Below, piece by piece: positions 9,468-18,402 of a stretch of 64,000 nt of DNA. The position numbers and the translations under genes were made by a program. The notes below the pieces were generated by a model. The model saw only the letters and a list, made by a program, of their open reading frames with translations. It was not told the origin of the DNA and did no database searches. The stretch is from Aquimarina algicola (GTDB lineage: Bacteria; Bacteroidota; Bacteroidia; Flavobacteriales; Flavobacteriaceae): assembly GCF_006443095.1 (NCBI RefSeq), contig NZ_VFWZ01000002.1, positions 1,364,001 to 1,428,000 on the forward strand, in the 5' to 3' direction. Position 1 is the first letter of the stretch. Each line of letters begins with the position of its first letter.

Positions 9468-12101
9468 TTGGGAAGAAAAATATCACAAATCACAGTTATA
9501 CTGTTGTTGGTTGTCGTAGGTTTGGCTTGTTCTCGTAAAAAGGATAAGTTTGTAAATCGTACTTGGCATGATATAACTACAAAGAATAATACCTTATACA
9601 ACGGTAGACTTGCCTTTGGTTCTGGTAAAGAAGATATTATCCAAACATATAAAGATAATTTTTGGGAATTACTGCCTATAGAAAGAATGATTGTAAGCGA
9701 AGATGTCAGACTTCCAAACGAGGTACTCAATCAAAATTTTGACAAAGCAGAAGAAAAAGCAGTAAAAGCTATACAAAAACATAGCATGCTTATTGATAAC
9801 AAAGAGCGTAATCCCAAAATGGATGAAGCCTTTTTGCTTTTGGGTAAAGCGCGCTATTTTGAACAACGATTTATTCCGGCTCTAGAAGCATTCAACTATA
9901 TCTTATATAAATATCCTGCAAGTAATACAATTAATCATGCAAAGGTTTGGAAAGCCAAAACCAATCTTCGTCTTGATAATAATGAGAAGGCGATAGAAGA
10001 CCTTACCAGAATGATTAATCAAGAATATATGACGCCGCAAGAATATGCTGATGCTGTGGCAATGATGGCCCAGGCATACGTTAATCTTAAACAAAAAGAT
10101 TCTGCTGTTTCATTTATTACTAAAGCTGCTATACATACCAAAAAGAATGAAGAAAAAGGGCGCTATTTTTATATCAAAGGTCAATTACTAAATGAATTAG
10201 GATATAAGGACAGTGCAAATTATGCTTTTGATCAGGTTATAGCACTTAATAGAAGAACGCCAAGACGATATATGATGAATGCCTATATGGCAAAAGCCCG
10301 TAACTTTGATTATGAAAAAGGAAATAAAGAAGAGTTTCTGGAACTGCTAACTGATCTGGAAGAAAACCGTGAGAATAGACCTTTTTTAGATAAGATTTAT
10401 AATCAGAAAGCTGTTTATTTTAAAACACTAGATTCGATAGACATCGCCGTAGAATATTATAATAAATCATTACGAACAAATTCTGATGACACCTATTTAG
10501 AATCACTCAATTATTACACTTTAGGAGACATTAATTTTGATAGAAAAGAATACGCCATATCCGGAGCGTATTATGATAGTACACTACAACGTATGATTGT
10601 AGATTCAAAACGTTATAGAGTGCTGAAGAAAAAAAGAGACAACCTCGATGATGTAATTTTATATGAAGGTATTGCAAAAACCAATGACAGTATTTTGACT
10701 GTTGTGGCAATGTCTCCCGAAGAGCAACTAGAATATTATACAGATTATACAGACAAATTACGAGTAAAAGCGATATTAGCAGAAAAAGCGGCAGAAGCAG
10801 AAAGAATAAAAGCAGCATTGCCTACTGAGCAACGATTTGGTCAGGCAGGTGGCAATTTTAATATTGGACCCAAAAACCCAAGTGCAGGGAATGTCTTTTA
10901 TTTTTATAATCAAACTACGGTAGCTTATGGTAAAACGGCTTTTAAAAGAACTTACGGAAACAGAGAACTAATTGATAATTGGCGAGTATCTAGTATTTCG
11001 AATCCAGGAGCTGTTGTAAATGTAAAAGAGAAAGAAAGAGAAGAAAAATACTCTATCGATACAGATCCGGCATTTGATCCTCGAACATATATAGCGCAAC
11101 TACCAACAGAACCTAAAATTCTTGATAGCCTAAAAACAGATCTTAACTTTGCTTACTATCAGTTGGGAGTGATATACAAAGAGAAATTTCAGGAATATGG
11201 CCTGGCAGTTGATAAATTCACAACCTTATTAGACAACGAACCAGAAGAGCGTTTAATCGTTCCTTCTAAGTATAATTTGTATAAAATTTATCTTGCACAA
11301 GGAGATATTAATAATTCAAATACTTTCAAGAGAGATATTATAAACAATTATGGAGAATCTAGATATGCCAGAATTCTTCAAAACCCTGATCAAAAGTTAG
11401 AAGACGATAAGGATAGCCCCAAGTCTATTTATAATGCCCTGTATCAAGACTTTAAAAATCAAAAATTTGCTAAAGTTATAAAGGAAAGCGAATTTGCTAT
11501 TGTAAAGTTTGGTGGTGATGAAGATTTTTTACCAAAGTTTGAGTTATTAAAAGCTCAGGCAATAGGCCGTTATAAAGGTTTTGAAGCCTATAAAGAGGCA
11601 TTGAATTATGTTTCTCTCAACTATCCGCAAAGCCCCGAAGGTAAAAAAGCTCAAATCATTTATCAAGTTACGATTCCTCAAATAGAAGCGAATACCTTCT
11701 TGTTAGATCAAGACGAAAAAGCAAATCATAAGCTTATCTACGCATTTTCTACATTAGGAAATAATCAGGCACAAGGATTAAAAGAACAAATACAAGATGT
11801 TCTTAAAGAACTTCGATATGATAAAATGAAGGTTTCTCTTGATGTATATACCGAGAACCAACAATTTGTAGTAGTACATACAAGAAAAAATAAATTAGCA
11901 GCAGAAGGTTTGGCAGAGTTGCTTGCTCTTGGTAGGATAGAAGATACGAGAGGAGCAGACCTAACCAAATGGAACAGGAAGAAAAAGTTTTTTAAAAAAG
12001 TAGATGACCCTTATTTTACAATAGCGTCATCTAATTACAGAATACTTCAGATTCATAAAAATCTGGAGGCATATAATCAACCAAAAGAAGAAACAAAGTA
12101 A
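9468..12101 (+). CDS. porW: Type IX secretion/gliding lipoprotein PorW/SprE, TPR-rich
   Basis: The protein has 877 residues, a lipoprotein signal (ITVILLLVVVGLACSRKK, Cys near residue 22) and long arrays of tetratricopeptide-like helices across residues 80-400 and 550-720. The early segment RTWHDITTKNNTLYNG is typical of SprE of Flavobacterium johnsoniae and PorW of Porphyromonas, periplasmic lipoproteins needed for type IX secretion and gliding. The start is TTG at 9468, which keeps the signal peptide intact; no closer ATG does so. It is 25 bp upstream of the bactofilin gene, so the two are probably cotranscribed. Confidence 0.88.
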   Translation: MGRKISQITVILLLVVVGLACSRKKDKFVNRTWHDITTKNNTLYNGRLAFGSGKEDIIQTYKDNFWELLPIERMIVSEDVRLPNEVLNQNFDKAEEKAVKAIQKHSMLIDNKERNPKMDEAFLLLGKARYFEQRFIPALEAFNYILYKYPASNTINHAKVWKAKTNLRLDNNEKAIEDLTRMINQEYMTPQEYADAVAMMAQAYVNLKQKDSAVSFITKAAIHTKKNEEKGRYFYIKGQLLNELGYKDSANYAFDQVIALNRRTPRRYMMNAYMAKARNFDYEKGNKEEFLELLTDLEENRENRPFLDKIYNQKAVYFKTLDSIDIAVEYYNKSLRTNSDDTYLESLNYYTLGDINFDRKEYAISGAYYDSTLQRMIVDSKRYRVLKKKRDNLDDVILYEGIAKTNDSILTVVAMSPEEQLEYYTDYTDKLRVKAILAEKAAEAERIKAALPTEQRFGQAGGNFNIGPKNPSAGNVFYFYNQTTVAYGKTAFKRTYGNRELIDNWRVSSISNPGAVVNVKEKEREEKYSIDTDPAFDPRTYIAQLPTEPKILDSLKTDLNFAYYQLGVIYKEKFQEYGLAVDKFTTLLDNEPEERLIVPSKYNLYKIYLAQGDINNSNTFKRDIINNYGESRYARILQNPDQKLEDDKDSPKSIYNALYQDFKNQKFAKVIKESEFAIVKFGGDEDFLPKFELLKAQAIGRYKGFEAYKEALNYVSLNYPQSPEGKKAQIIYQVTIPQIEANTFLLDQDEKANHKLIYAFSTLGNNQAQGLKEQIQDVLKELRYDKMKVSLDVYTENQQFVVVHTRKNKLAAEGLAELLALGRIEDTRGADLTKWNRKKKFFKKVDDPYFTIASSNYRILQIHKNLEAYNQPKEETK

Positions 12102-12126
12102 ATAATCTAAAATTCCCCTAAGTATT

Positions 12127-12579
12127 ATGTTTTCAGACAATAGAAAAGGAAGAGAACAAGGCGGTTCAACCGACTTTTCTCGCAATCAAAACAAAATTTC
12201 TGAAGGAACTAAAATCGTTGGCGATGTTATTTCTGAAGGAGGTTTTAGAATCGAAGGTACAATCGAAGGTACATTTAAAACAACAGGAAAAGTTGTTGTT
12301 GGGACTTCTGGTTTTATCAAAGGAACACTAGAATGTGCAGATGCCGATTTCGAAGGTAAATTTTCAGGAACGTTAAACGTATCCAACACATTATCTTTAA
12401 AACCTACAGCGCATATCGAGGGCGAAGTAGTAGTCGGTAAATTGGCGGTAGAACCCGGAGCTAATTTTAATGCTTCTTGTTCTATGAAAGGTGGTATAAA
12501 ATCATTGAGTAAATCAAGTGAGCAATCAGGACAACCACAAGCCGGAAGATCAGCGCAAGGGCAAGGTAAATCAGCTTAG
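12127..12579 (+). CDS. Bactofilin-family polymer-forming cytoskeletal protein
   Basis: This 150-residue cytoplasmic protein carries one bactofilin beta-helix domain at about residues 25-125. Its short repeats include GTKIVGDVISEGGFRIEG, TIEGTFKTTGKVVVG and AHIEGEVVVGKLAVEPGA. Bactofilins self-assemble without nucleotides and scaffold envelope enzymes. The C-terminal tail is rich in Ser, Gly and Gln (QSGQPQAGRSAQGQGKSA). The last 62 bp overlap the start of the atpZ reading frame in another phase, so the tail may be constrained by that frame or simply be unstructured. Confidence 0.92.
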   Translation: MFSDNRKGREQGGSTDFSRNQNKISEGTKIVGDVISEGGFRIEGTIEGTFKTTGKVVVGTSGFIKGTLECADADFEGKFSGTLNVSNTLSLKPTAHIEGEVVVGKLAVEPGANFNASCSMKGGIKSLSKSSEQSGQPQAGRSAQGQGKSA

Positions 12580-12778
12580 CAGATATGTTGCCTTGACAGG
12601 AGTAGCTTTTCAAATGGGAGCTACCATATTTCTATGCGCATATGCTGGTAAAAAGCTAGATGCCTATTATGAATTAGAAAAACAATGGTTCACAATGGGC
12701 TTTGTGCTTTTTGGTGTTACTGCTTCTATTTATCTTGTGATCAAGCAGCTCAATCGAATTAACAAATCAAAGCATTAA
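12518..12778 (+). CDS. atpZ: AtpZ/AtpI-family ATP synthase accessory membrane protein
   Basis: This 86-residue protein has two membrane helices, at about residues 24-47 (YVALTGVAFQMGATIFLCAYAG, given here as a range) and 57-77. The core motif ALTGVAFQMG plus GKKLDAYYELEKQW is typical of the ATPase_gene1/AtpZ family, proteins of the ATP synthase operon thought to help c-ring assembly or Mg/Ca entry. GTG at 12518 is the farthest upstream start and gives a hydrophilic N terminus that overlaps the bactofilin gene by 62 bp. No ATG occurs before the first helix, so the start remains uncertain. Confidence 0.82.
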   Translation: MSNQDNHKPEDQRKGKVNQLSRYVALTGVAFQMGATIFLCAYAGKKLDAYYELEKQWFTMGFVLFGVTASIYLVIKQLNRINKSKH

Positions 12779-12801
12779 TTATAAAAGTACTTTATCGTTA
12801 A

Positions 12802-13179
12802 ATGGGTAAAAAACTATTCTATTTTCTATCCCTATTCATACTTGTTATTGTCATTAGTTATTTTACTCATTTAGGTATACTAAATGCTTTATTTCCAACC
12901 AAAAACCTTAGTATTGTCAATATCTCATATATATTCAATACTGCTTTTACGCTTCTCTTTACTGCCCTAATCATTGTATTAAGTAAAAAGTATAAAGATC
13001 AATTAGGTTTTATTTTTATGGCAGGAAGCCTCATCAAAATAGGAACTTTTTTAGCCTTAAATAAACTTAATAACCTAGAAATGAGTAAAAACGTCTTTCT
13101 TGATTTTTTTATAGCCTATGTAATTTGTTTGATCTTTGAAGTCTATTACGTTTCCAAAATTTTGAATACAATTAAATAG
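12802..13179 (+). CDS. Four-helix membrane protein of the ATP synthase operon (AtpI-like position, DUF6168-type)
   Basis: The 125-residue protein has four predicted membrane helices at about 5-25, 42-62, 68-90 and 98-120, separated by short basic loops. It lies between atpZ (23 bp upstream) and atpB, where other bacteria carry atpI, and its size and topology fit that role, but no specific AtpI motif is visible. I associate it with the flavobacterial DUF6168 family from memory. A role in assembly of the ATP synthase membrane sector is an inference from position. Confidence 0.65.
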   Translation: MGKKLFYFLSLFILVIVISYFTHLGILNALFPTKNLSIVNISYIFNTAFTLLFTALIIVLSKKYKDQLGFIFMAGSLIKIGTFLALNKLNNLEMSKNVFLDFFIAYVICLIFEVYYVSKILNTIK

Positions 13180-13210
13180 TTGATTTTCAATAAAATATTA
13201 AACATAAAAT

Positions 13211-13246
13211 ATTCTTAAACTTATTTGCTTAAAATAGTTTAAGAAT
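13211..13246 (+). promoter_or_regulatory. 11-bp perfect inverted repeat upstream of atpB
   Basis: ATTCTTAAACT (13211-13221) and AGTTTAAGAAT (13236-13246) are perfect inverted arms separated by 14 nt. No T-run follows, so a terminator is unlikely. The right arm covers the place where a -33 element would lie for the -7 box at 13261, which suggests an operator. Confidence 0.5.
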
Positions 13247-13260
13247 CTAACTTAATTATG

Positions 13261-13269
13261 TACATTTGC
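13261..13269 (+). promoter_or_regulatory. Candidate -7 promoter box for atpBEFHAG
   Basis: TACATTTGC matches the Bacteroidota -7 consensus TAnnTTTG. It lies 32 bp upstream of the atpB ATG at 13302, giving a short leader. A good -33 TTTG is not visible at normal spacing; an inverted repeat sits there instead. Confidence 0.5.
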
Positions 13270-13301
13270 ACCGAAATTTACGAACCGAAATTTTACGCGT
13301 A

Positions 13302-14369
13302 ATGCAAAAACGTACTGTAGTCAAAATTCTGTTGATTTTTACACTGGTTTTTACCACTTCAAATCTATTCGCAAAAGAAGCTGAAAAGGAAGAAAAAGGA
13401 GATCTGAAAACAGAAATCAATGAATTTATTGATCATCACCTCAAAGACTCTCATGATTTTACTCTATTTTCTGATAAAGAAGCCAATAAACACTATGGTA
13501 TTCCATTGCCAATTATTCTTTGGGACAATGGGCTAAAGGTGTTTTCTTCTTCAAAATTTCATCATGAAGAAACAGTTGCCGAAGTAGATGGTAATTTCTA
13601 CAAAATATACCACGCTAAAATCTATAAAACAGATGCAGAGGGGACTATCAATTACGATGAGGATCATCATGCAACTAATGAGAAACCTTTAGATTTTTCG
13701 ATCACCAAAAATGTAGTAAGTATCTTGTTAATTGGATTACTTATGCTTTTTATGTTTGGTCGTTTAGCTAAATCATATAAGAAAAACAATGGTATCCCTA
13801 CAGGAGTGGGGCGTTTCTTAGAACCTTTAGTGCTCTTTGTTAGAGATGAGATTGCTATACCCAACATAGGGGAGAAAAAATATAAGAAATACATGAGTTT
13901 CTTATTAACGACATTTTTCTTTATTTGGTTACTAAACTTATTAGGGATGACACCTCTTGCGGTTAATGTAACTGGAAATATTGCTATAACATTTGCGTTA
14001 GCGTTAATTACATTTTTAATCACAAACCTTACTGCTAATAAAAATTATTGGGGACACATTTTCTGGATGCCAGGTGTGCCTACATTTATGAAGGTGGTCT
14101 TGGCACCGATAGAATTGTTAGGGGTTTTCATTAAACCTTTTTCATTAATGATTCGTTTGTATGCCAATATGACTGCAGGTCACGTAGTGATCATGAGTAT
14201 TATCGGTATGATGTTCATATTTAAAAGTTGGATCGGTAGCCCGTTATCATTTGGATTATCATTTGCGTTATCAATATTAGAATTATTGGTAGCAGCATTA
14301 CAAGCATATATTTTTACAATGTTGTCTGCGCTTTATTTCGGTATGGCAAATGAAGAAGCACATCATTAA
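13302..14369 (+). CDS. atpB: F1Fo ATP synthase subunit a
   Basis: Subunit a forms the two proton half-channels against the c-ring in the inner membrane. The chosen ATG at 13302 gives 355 residues and a clean signal peptide (VVKILLIFTLVFTTSNLFAKEA); the longer frame from TTG 13266 would run through the promoter box and add 12 unlikely residues. A periplasmic extension of about 120 residues precedes the usual five-helix core, as is common in Bacteroidota. The essential arginine lies in MIRLYANMTAGHV. The gene leads atpBEFHAG. Confidence 0.96.
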   Translation: MQKRTVVKILLIFTLVFTTSNLFAKEAEKEEKGDLKTEINEFIDHHLKDSHDFTLFSDKEANKHYGIPLPIILWDNGLKVFSSSKFHHEETVAEVDGNFYKIYHAKIYKTDAEGTINYDEDHHATNEKPLDFSITKNVVSILLIGLLMLFMFGRLAKSYKKNNGIPTGVGRFLEPLVLFVRDEIAIPNIGEKKYKKYMSFLLTTFFFIWLLNLLGMTPLAVNVTGNIAITFALALITFLITNLTANKNYWGHIFWMPGVPTFMKVVLAPIELLGVFIKPFSLMIRLYANMTAGHVVIMSIIGMMFIFKSWIGSPLSFGLSFALSILELLVAALQAYIFTMLSALYFGMANEEAHH

Positions 14370-14405
14370 TAGTTAATTTGAAGTTTAATTTTTAATTATA
14401 TAATT

Positions 14406-14597
14406 ATGGAAATTCCAAAAATCATTGGAGCAGGTTTAATCGTAATAGGTGCTGGTATTGGTATCGGTAGAATTGGTGGACAAGCGATGGAAGCTATCGC
14501 ACGTCAGCCAGAAGCTTCTGGTAAAATCCAAACAGCTATGCTTATTGCTGCCGCTCTTATTGAAGGTATTGGATTTGCTGCATTATTCGCATCTTAA
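14406..14597 (+). CDS. atpE: F1Fo ATP synthase subunit c
   Basis: This 63-residue hairpin protein forms the rotor ring. It has a glycine-rich first helix (IVIGAGIGIGRIGG), the polar loop ARQPE (residues 32-36) and a second helix with the ion-carrying Glu53 in LIEGIGFAAL. The residue after Glu53 is Gly rather than the Ser or Thr of sodium-type rings, so proton coupling is the better reading. It is unusually short for subunit c, lacking any N-terminal extension. A hairpin follows the stop codon. Confidence 0.97.
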   Translation: MEIPKIIGAGLIVIGAGIGIGRIGGQAMEAIARQPEASGKIQTAMLIAAALIEGIGFAALFAS

Positions 14598-14615
14598 TTC
14601 ATTATTACAAATAAT

Positions 14616-14648
14616 AACAACTGTAACGGTTGGTTGCAGTTGTTGTTT
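14616..14648 (+). terminator. Intercistronic stem-loop between atpE and atpF
   Basis: AACAACTGTAAC (14616-14627) pairs with GTTGCAGTTGTT (14633-14644), a 12-bp stem with one G-U pair and loop GGTTG. It is followed by G and TTTTA. It starts 18 bp after the atpE stop and could act as a partial terminator or as a 3' protector of atpE mRNA. Confidence 0.6.
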
Positions 14649-14694
14649 TAGATTTTTAAAAATTAAACCATAAAGAACATAACATACACTAATT

Positions 14695-15195
14695 ATGGAG
14701 AAGTTAATAAACGATTTTTCATTTGGTCTTTTTTTCTGGCAAATACTACTTTTTGTAGGATTGCTTTTATTATTAAGAAAATTTGCTTGGAAACCTATTT
14801 TAGAGGCTGTAAACAATAGAGAAGAAGGAATCAAAAATGCGTTAGAATCGGCAGAAGCTGCAAAAAAAGAAATGCAAAACCTTCAGGCAGATAATGAGCG
14901 TATCTTAAATGAAGCAAGAGCAGAACGTGATAGTATGTTGAAAGAAGCAAGAGAGCTTAAAGAAAGCATGATTACAGATGCAAAATCAGAAGCTCAGGCA
15001 GAAGCAGATAAAATTGTAGCACAAGCACAAGCTACTATCGAAAGCGAAAAGAAAGCTGCAATTACAGAATTAAAAAATCAAGTTGCCGGTATATCTGTAG
15101 AAATTGCAGAGAAGATGGTAAGAAAAGAATTAGCTGACAAAGATAAACAACTAGAACTAGTTGATTCTATGTTAGGAGACGTTACTTTAAACTAG
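14695..15195 (+). CDS. atpF: F1Fo ATP synthase subunit b
   Basis: The 166-residue stator subunit has one N-terminal membrane helix (FGLFFWQILLFVGLLLLL, residues about 10-27), then KFAWKPILEAVNNREEGI and a long alanine- and glutamate-rich coiled coil up to about residue 150. Subunit b links subunit a to delta and the F1 head. Length and layout are normal. It lies between the atpE stem-loop and atpH, with only 6 bp to the next gene. Confidence 0.96.
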   Translation: MEKLINDFSFGLFFWQILLFVGLLLLLRKFAWKPILEAVNNREEGIKNALESAEAAKKEMQNLQADNERILNEARAERDSMLKEARELKESMITDAKSEAQAEADKIVAQAQATIESEKKAAITELKNQVAGISVEIAEKMVRKELADKDKQLELVDSMLGDVTLN

Positions 15196-15201
15196 AATCG
15201 A

Positions 15202-15729
15202 ATGAGCAGAGCAGCAATACGATATGCTAAGGCAGTTTTGAGTTTAGCTCAAGAAAAAAACGCTACAGAAGATGTTCAGAAAGATATGCAAAGTATCATC
15301 TCAACAGTAAATGATAGTGTAGATCTTAAGATGTTATTAAATAGCCCATTAATCAAAAATGAAGTTAAATTAGCATCTTTACGTGATATTTTCAAAAGTG
15401 CTGGAGAAATCTCACAAAAACTTTTTGATGTCTTAATAGACAATAAAAGGGTTGATTTATTGGCTGATGTTGCAAAACAATATATCAAATTATATGACCA
15501 GCTTAATAACACACAAGTTGCAAAAGTAACAACTGCTGTACCATTGGATAAAGCCATGAGCGAAAAAGTGTTATTAAAAGTTAAAGAATTAACAGGTAAC
15601 GAAGCTACTTTAGAAAACGAAGTAGACGAAAGTATCATAGGTGGATTTATACTTAGAGTTGGAGATTTGCAATACAATGCTAGTGTAGCAAACAAATTAA
15701 CAACACTGAGAAGAGAATTAAGTAATTAA
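15202..15729 (+). CDS. atpH: F1Fo ATP synthase subunit delta
   Basis: This 175-residue protein matches the OSCP/delta family: RAAIRYAKAVLSLAQEKN at the N terminus, LLNSPLIKNEVK, the central FDVLIDNKRVDLL and the C-terminal DESIIGGFILRVGDLQYNAS (residues about 145-164). Delta sits on top of F1 and binds the alpha N termini and the b stalk. It starts 6 bp after atpF and precedes atpA by 69 bp. Confidence 0.96.
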   Translation: MSRAAIRYAKAVLSLAQEKNATEDVQKDMQSIISTVNDSVDLKMLLNSPLIKNEVKLASLRDIFKSAGEISQKLFDVLIDNKRVDLLADVAKQYIKLYDQLNNTQVAKVTTAVPLDKAMSEKVLLKVKELTGNEATLENEVDESIIGGFILRVGDLQYNASVANKLTTLRRELSN

Positions 15730-15798
15730 GAATACGTTTTAAAAAATTTAATAATAAGAGAATAAGTATACATTCTTGTTCTTTCAAACTATTATAAA

Positions 15799-17379
15799 AT
15801 GGCAGAAGTGAATCCTGCTGAAGTATCAGCAATAATAAAACAACAATTATCAGGATTTGAAGCATCAGCTTCACTTGAAGAAGTAGGAACAGTTTTACAA
15901 GTCGGTGATGGTATCGCACGTGTATACGGATTGTCTAATGCTCAATATGGAGAATTAGTACAATTCGAATCTGGTCTAGAAGGAATTGTTCTTAACCTTG
16001 AAGAAGATAATGTTGGTGTTGTACTTTTAGGTTCTTCAACAGAAGTAAAAGAAGGTGCAACTGTAAAACGTACACAGCGTATTGCATCGATCAATGTTGG
16101 AGAAGGAATTGTTGGTCGTGTTGTAGACACATTAGGAAACCCAATCGATGGTAAAGGCGCTATAGAAGGTGAAACTTTCGAAATGCCGTTAGAGCGTAAA
16201 GCTCCTGGGGTAGTTTTTCGTCAACCGGTAAACGAGCCGCTTCAAACAGGTATCAAATCTATTGATGCGATGGTACCAATTGGAAGAGGACAGCGTGAAT
16301 TAGTAATTGGTGACCGTCAAACAGGTAAAACAACTGTTTGTATTGATACTATCCTTAATCAAAAAGAATTTTATGATGCTGGTGAGCCAGTATACTGTAT
16401 CTATGTGGCTATAGGTCAAAAAGCCTCTACAGTAGCAGGTATCGCAAAAGTATTAGAAGATAAAGGTGCATTAGCATATACGACAATCGTTGCAGCAAAT
16501 GCATCAGACCCTGCTCCAATGCAGGTATATGCTCCATTTGCAGGTGCAGCTATCGGAGAATACTTCCGTGATACTGGTCGTCCTGCATTAATCATTTATG
16601 ATGATTTATCTAAGCAAGCAGTAGCATATCGTGAGGTATCTCTTTTATTACGTCGTCCACCAGGGCGTGAAGCATATCCTGGAGACGTTTTCTATCTTCA
16701 CTCAAGATTATTAGAGCGTTCTGCAAAAGTGATTGCTGATGATACTATTGCAAAAGATATGAATGACCTCCCAGATTCTTTAAAAGAAAAAGTAAAAGGA
16801 GGAGGATCACTAACAGCACTTCCGATTATTGAAACACAAGCGGGTGACGTTTCAGCTTATATTCCTACCAACGTAATTTCGATTACAGATGGTCAGATTT
16901 TCTTAACATCTGATTTGTTTAACTCTGGTGTTCGTCCGGCGATCAACGTAGGTATCTCTGTATCTCGTGTAGGAGGTTCAGCACAGATTAAATCAATGAA
17001 AAAGGTAGCAGGTACATTAAAATTAGATCAAGCCCAGTTCCGTGAACTTGAAGCATTTGCTAAGTTTGGTTCTGACCTTGATGCAGCTACGCTAAATGTA
17101 ATCGAAAAAGGGAAGCGTAATGTAGAAATCCTTAAGCAGGCACAAAACGACCCTTATACAGTAGAAGATCAAATCGCAATTATTTATGCAGGATCTAAAA
17201 ACTTATTAAGAGATGTTCCTGTTGATAAAGTAAAAGAATTTGAAGGTGATTTTATAGAATATCTAAATGCGAAGCATAGAGATACTCTAGATACCCTTAA
17301 AGCTGGGAAACTTACAGACGAAGTAACTGATGTTTTAGTAGCAGCATGTAAAGAAGTTTCAGCTAAATATAAAAACTAA
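15799..17379 (+). CDS. atpA: F1Fo ATP synthase subunit alpha
   Basis: The 526-residue protein has the usual beta-barrel, nucleotide-binding and helical domains. The P-loop is GDRQTGKT at residues 171-178, followed by [17 protein letters not shown], the [20 protein letters not shown] segment (two parts, about residues 285-304) and [19 protein letters not shown]. Alpha provides the non-catalytic nucleotide sites of F1. The catalytic beta subunit gene atpD is not in this window. Codon choice is more GC-rich than neighbouring genes, as expected for a highly expressed gene. Confidence 0.98.
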   Translation: MAEVNPAEVSAIIKQQLSGFEASASLEEVGTVLQVGDGIARVYGLSNAQYGELVQFESGLEGIVLNLEEDNVGVVLLGSSTEVKEGATVKRTQRIASINVGEGIVGRVVDTLGNPIDGKGAIEGETFEMPLERKAPGVVFRQPVNEPLQTGIKSIDAMVPIGRGQRELVIGDRQTGKTTVCIDTILNQKEFYDAGEPVYCIYVAIGQKASTVAGIAKVLEDKGALAYTTIVAANASDPAPMQVYAPFAGAAIGEYFRDTGRPALIIYDDLSKQAVAYREVSLLLRRPPGREAYPGDVFYLHSRLLERSAKVIADDTIAKDMNDLPDSLKEKVKGGGSLTALPIIETQAGDVSAYIPTNVISITDGQIFLTSDLFNSGVRPAINVGISVSRVGGSAQIKSMKKVAGTLKLDQAQFRELEAFAKFGSDLDAATLNVIEKGKRNVEILKQAQNDPYTVEDQIAIIYAGSKNLLRDVPVDKVKEFEGDFIEYLNAKHRDTLDTLKAGKLTDEVTDVLVAACKEVSAKYKN

Positions 17380-17483
17380 ATTGAGTGTATAGGGGTGTTA
17401 AAATTTGATACCCCTATCTTTCATAAAGTTTAATATTAGAAAAGTATTGAATCAAGTGTATTCGATACTCAATATTGAGAAAA

Positions 17484-18344
17484 ATGGCAAATTTAAAAGA
17501 ATTACGTAGTAGAATTACCTCTGTATCTTCAACGATGCAAATTACCAGCGCCATGAAAATGGTATCGGCTGCAAAGTTGAATAAGGCACAGCAGGCAATT
17601 ACTGCAATGCGACCCTATGCAGACAAACTTACAGAGCTTTTACAAAGCTTAAGTGCTTCTTTAGAAGGAGACAGTTCTAGTGTGTATGCAGAGCAACGCG
17701 AAGTAAACAAAGTATTAGTAGTTGCAATAGCTTCTAATAGAGGTTTGGCAGGTGCTTTTAATTCTAATATTATCAAAGCTGTAAAAGGCTTATATGAGAA
17801 TGAATATGCAGGCAAACAAATAGATTTTGTTACTATAGGTAAAAAGGTGAATGATGTTGTTTCTAAAACCCATACTGTTGTAGCAAATAAAAGCGAGGTA
17901 TATGATGATCTTACTTTTGCCAATGTAGGTACTATTGCTGAAGAGTTGATGCAAATGTTTACTAATGGGGCCTATGATAGAATTGTTGTAGTATACAACA
18001 AATTTAGAAATGCAGCATCACAAGATGTAACCATAGAACAGTTTTTACCAATTGTTCCTATCGAAGGAGCTACTGCTAGTAACGTAGATTATATTTTTGA
18101 GCCTACCAAAGAAGAAATTGTAGAACAATTGATTCCTAAATCTCTCAAAACACAATTATATAAAGCAATACGTGATTCATTTGCTTCAGAACACGGAGCA
18201 CGTATGACAGCCATGCACAAAGCGACAGATAATGCAACAGAACTTAGAGATTCTCTTAAATTATCTTACAACAAAGCTAGGCAGGCAGCCATTACTAATG
18301 AAATACTTGAAATCGTTGGTGGTGCAGAAGCATTGAATAGTTAA
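17484..18344 (+). CDS. atpG: F1Fo ATP synthase subunit gamma
   Basis: Gamma is the central rotor shaft of F1. The ATG at 17484 gives MANLKELRSRI, the normal N terminus, and is preferred to the in-frame TTG nine bases upstream. The first helix contains SRITSVSSTMQITSAMKMVS and the C-terminal helix contains SEHGARMTAMHKATDNATEL and NKARQAAITNEILEIVGGAEAL (both near residues 235-280). The protein has 286 residues. A strong terminator follows 20 bp after the stop, closing the operon without atpD or atpC. Confidence 0.96.
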   Translation: MANLKELRSRITSVSSTMQITSAMKMVSAAKLNKAQQAITAMRPYADKLTELLQSLSASLEGDSSSVYAEQREVNKVLVVAIASNRGLAGAFNSNIIKAVKGLYENEYAGKQIDFVTIGKKVNDVVSKTHTVVANKSEVYDDLTFANVGTIAEELMQMFTNGAYDRIVVVYNKFRNAASQDVTIEQFLPIVPIEGATASNVDYIFEPTKEEIVEQLIPKSLKTQLYKAIRDSFASEHGARMTAMHKATDNATELRDSLKLSYNKARQAAITNEILEIVGGAEALNS

Positions 18345-18364
18345 GAGTAAAATTTATTATTTAT

Positions 18365-18402
18365 AAAAAAACCTCATGAGATTCTCATGAGGTTTTTTCT
18401 TT
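18365..18402 (+). terminator. Rho-independent terminator of the atp operon
   Basis: CCTCATGAG (18372-18380) pairs perfectly with CTCATGAGG (18384-18392) around ATT, with an A-run before and TTTTTT after. It follows the atpG stop by 20 bp. Confidence 0.93.

Noticed and set aside
10531..10818. 95-codon frame antisense to porW
   Set aside because: Its Leu-rich translation is a mirror of Glu/Lys-rich TPR codons; porW is clearly the gene.
14406..14597. Sodium-driven ATP synthase
   Set aside because: Glu53 is followed by Gly and not by Ser or Thr, so the sodium signature is incomplete.
14449..14673. 74-codon frame overlapping atpE
   Set aside because: It is an out-of-frame reading of atpE and its stem-loop, with no family features.
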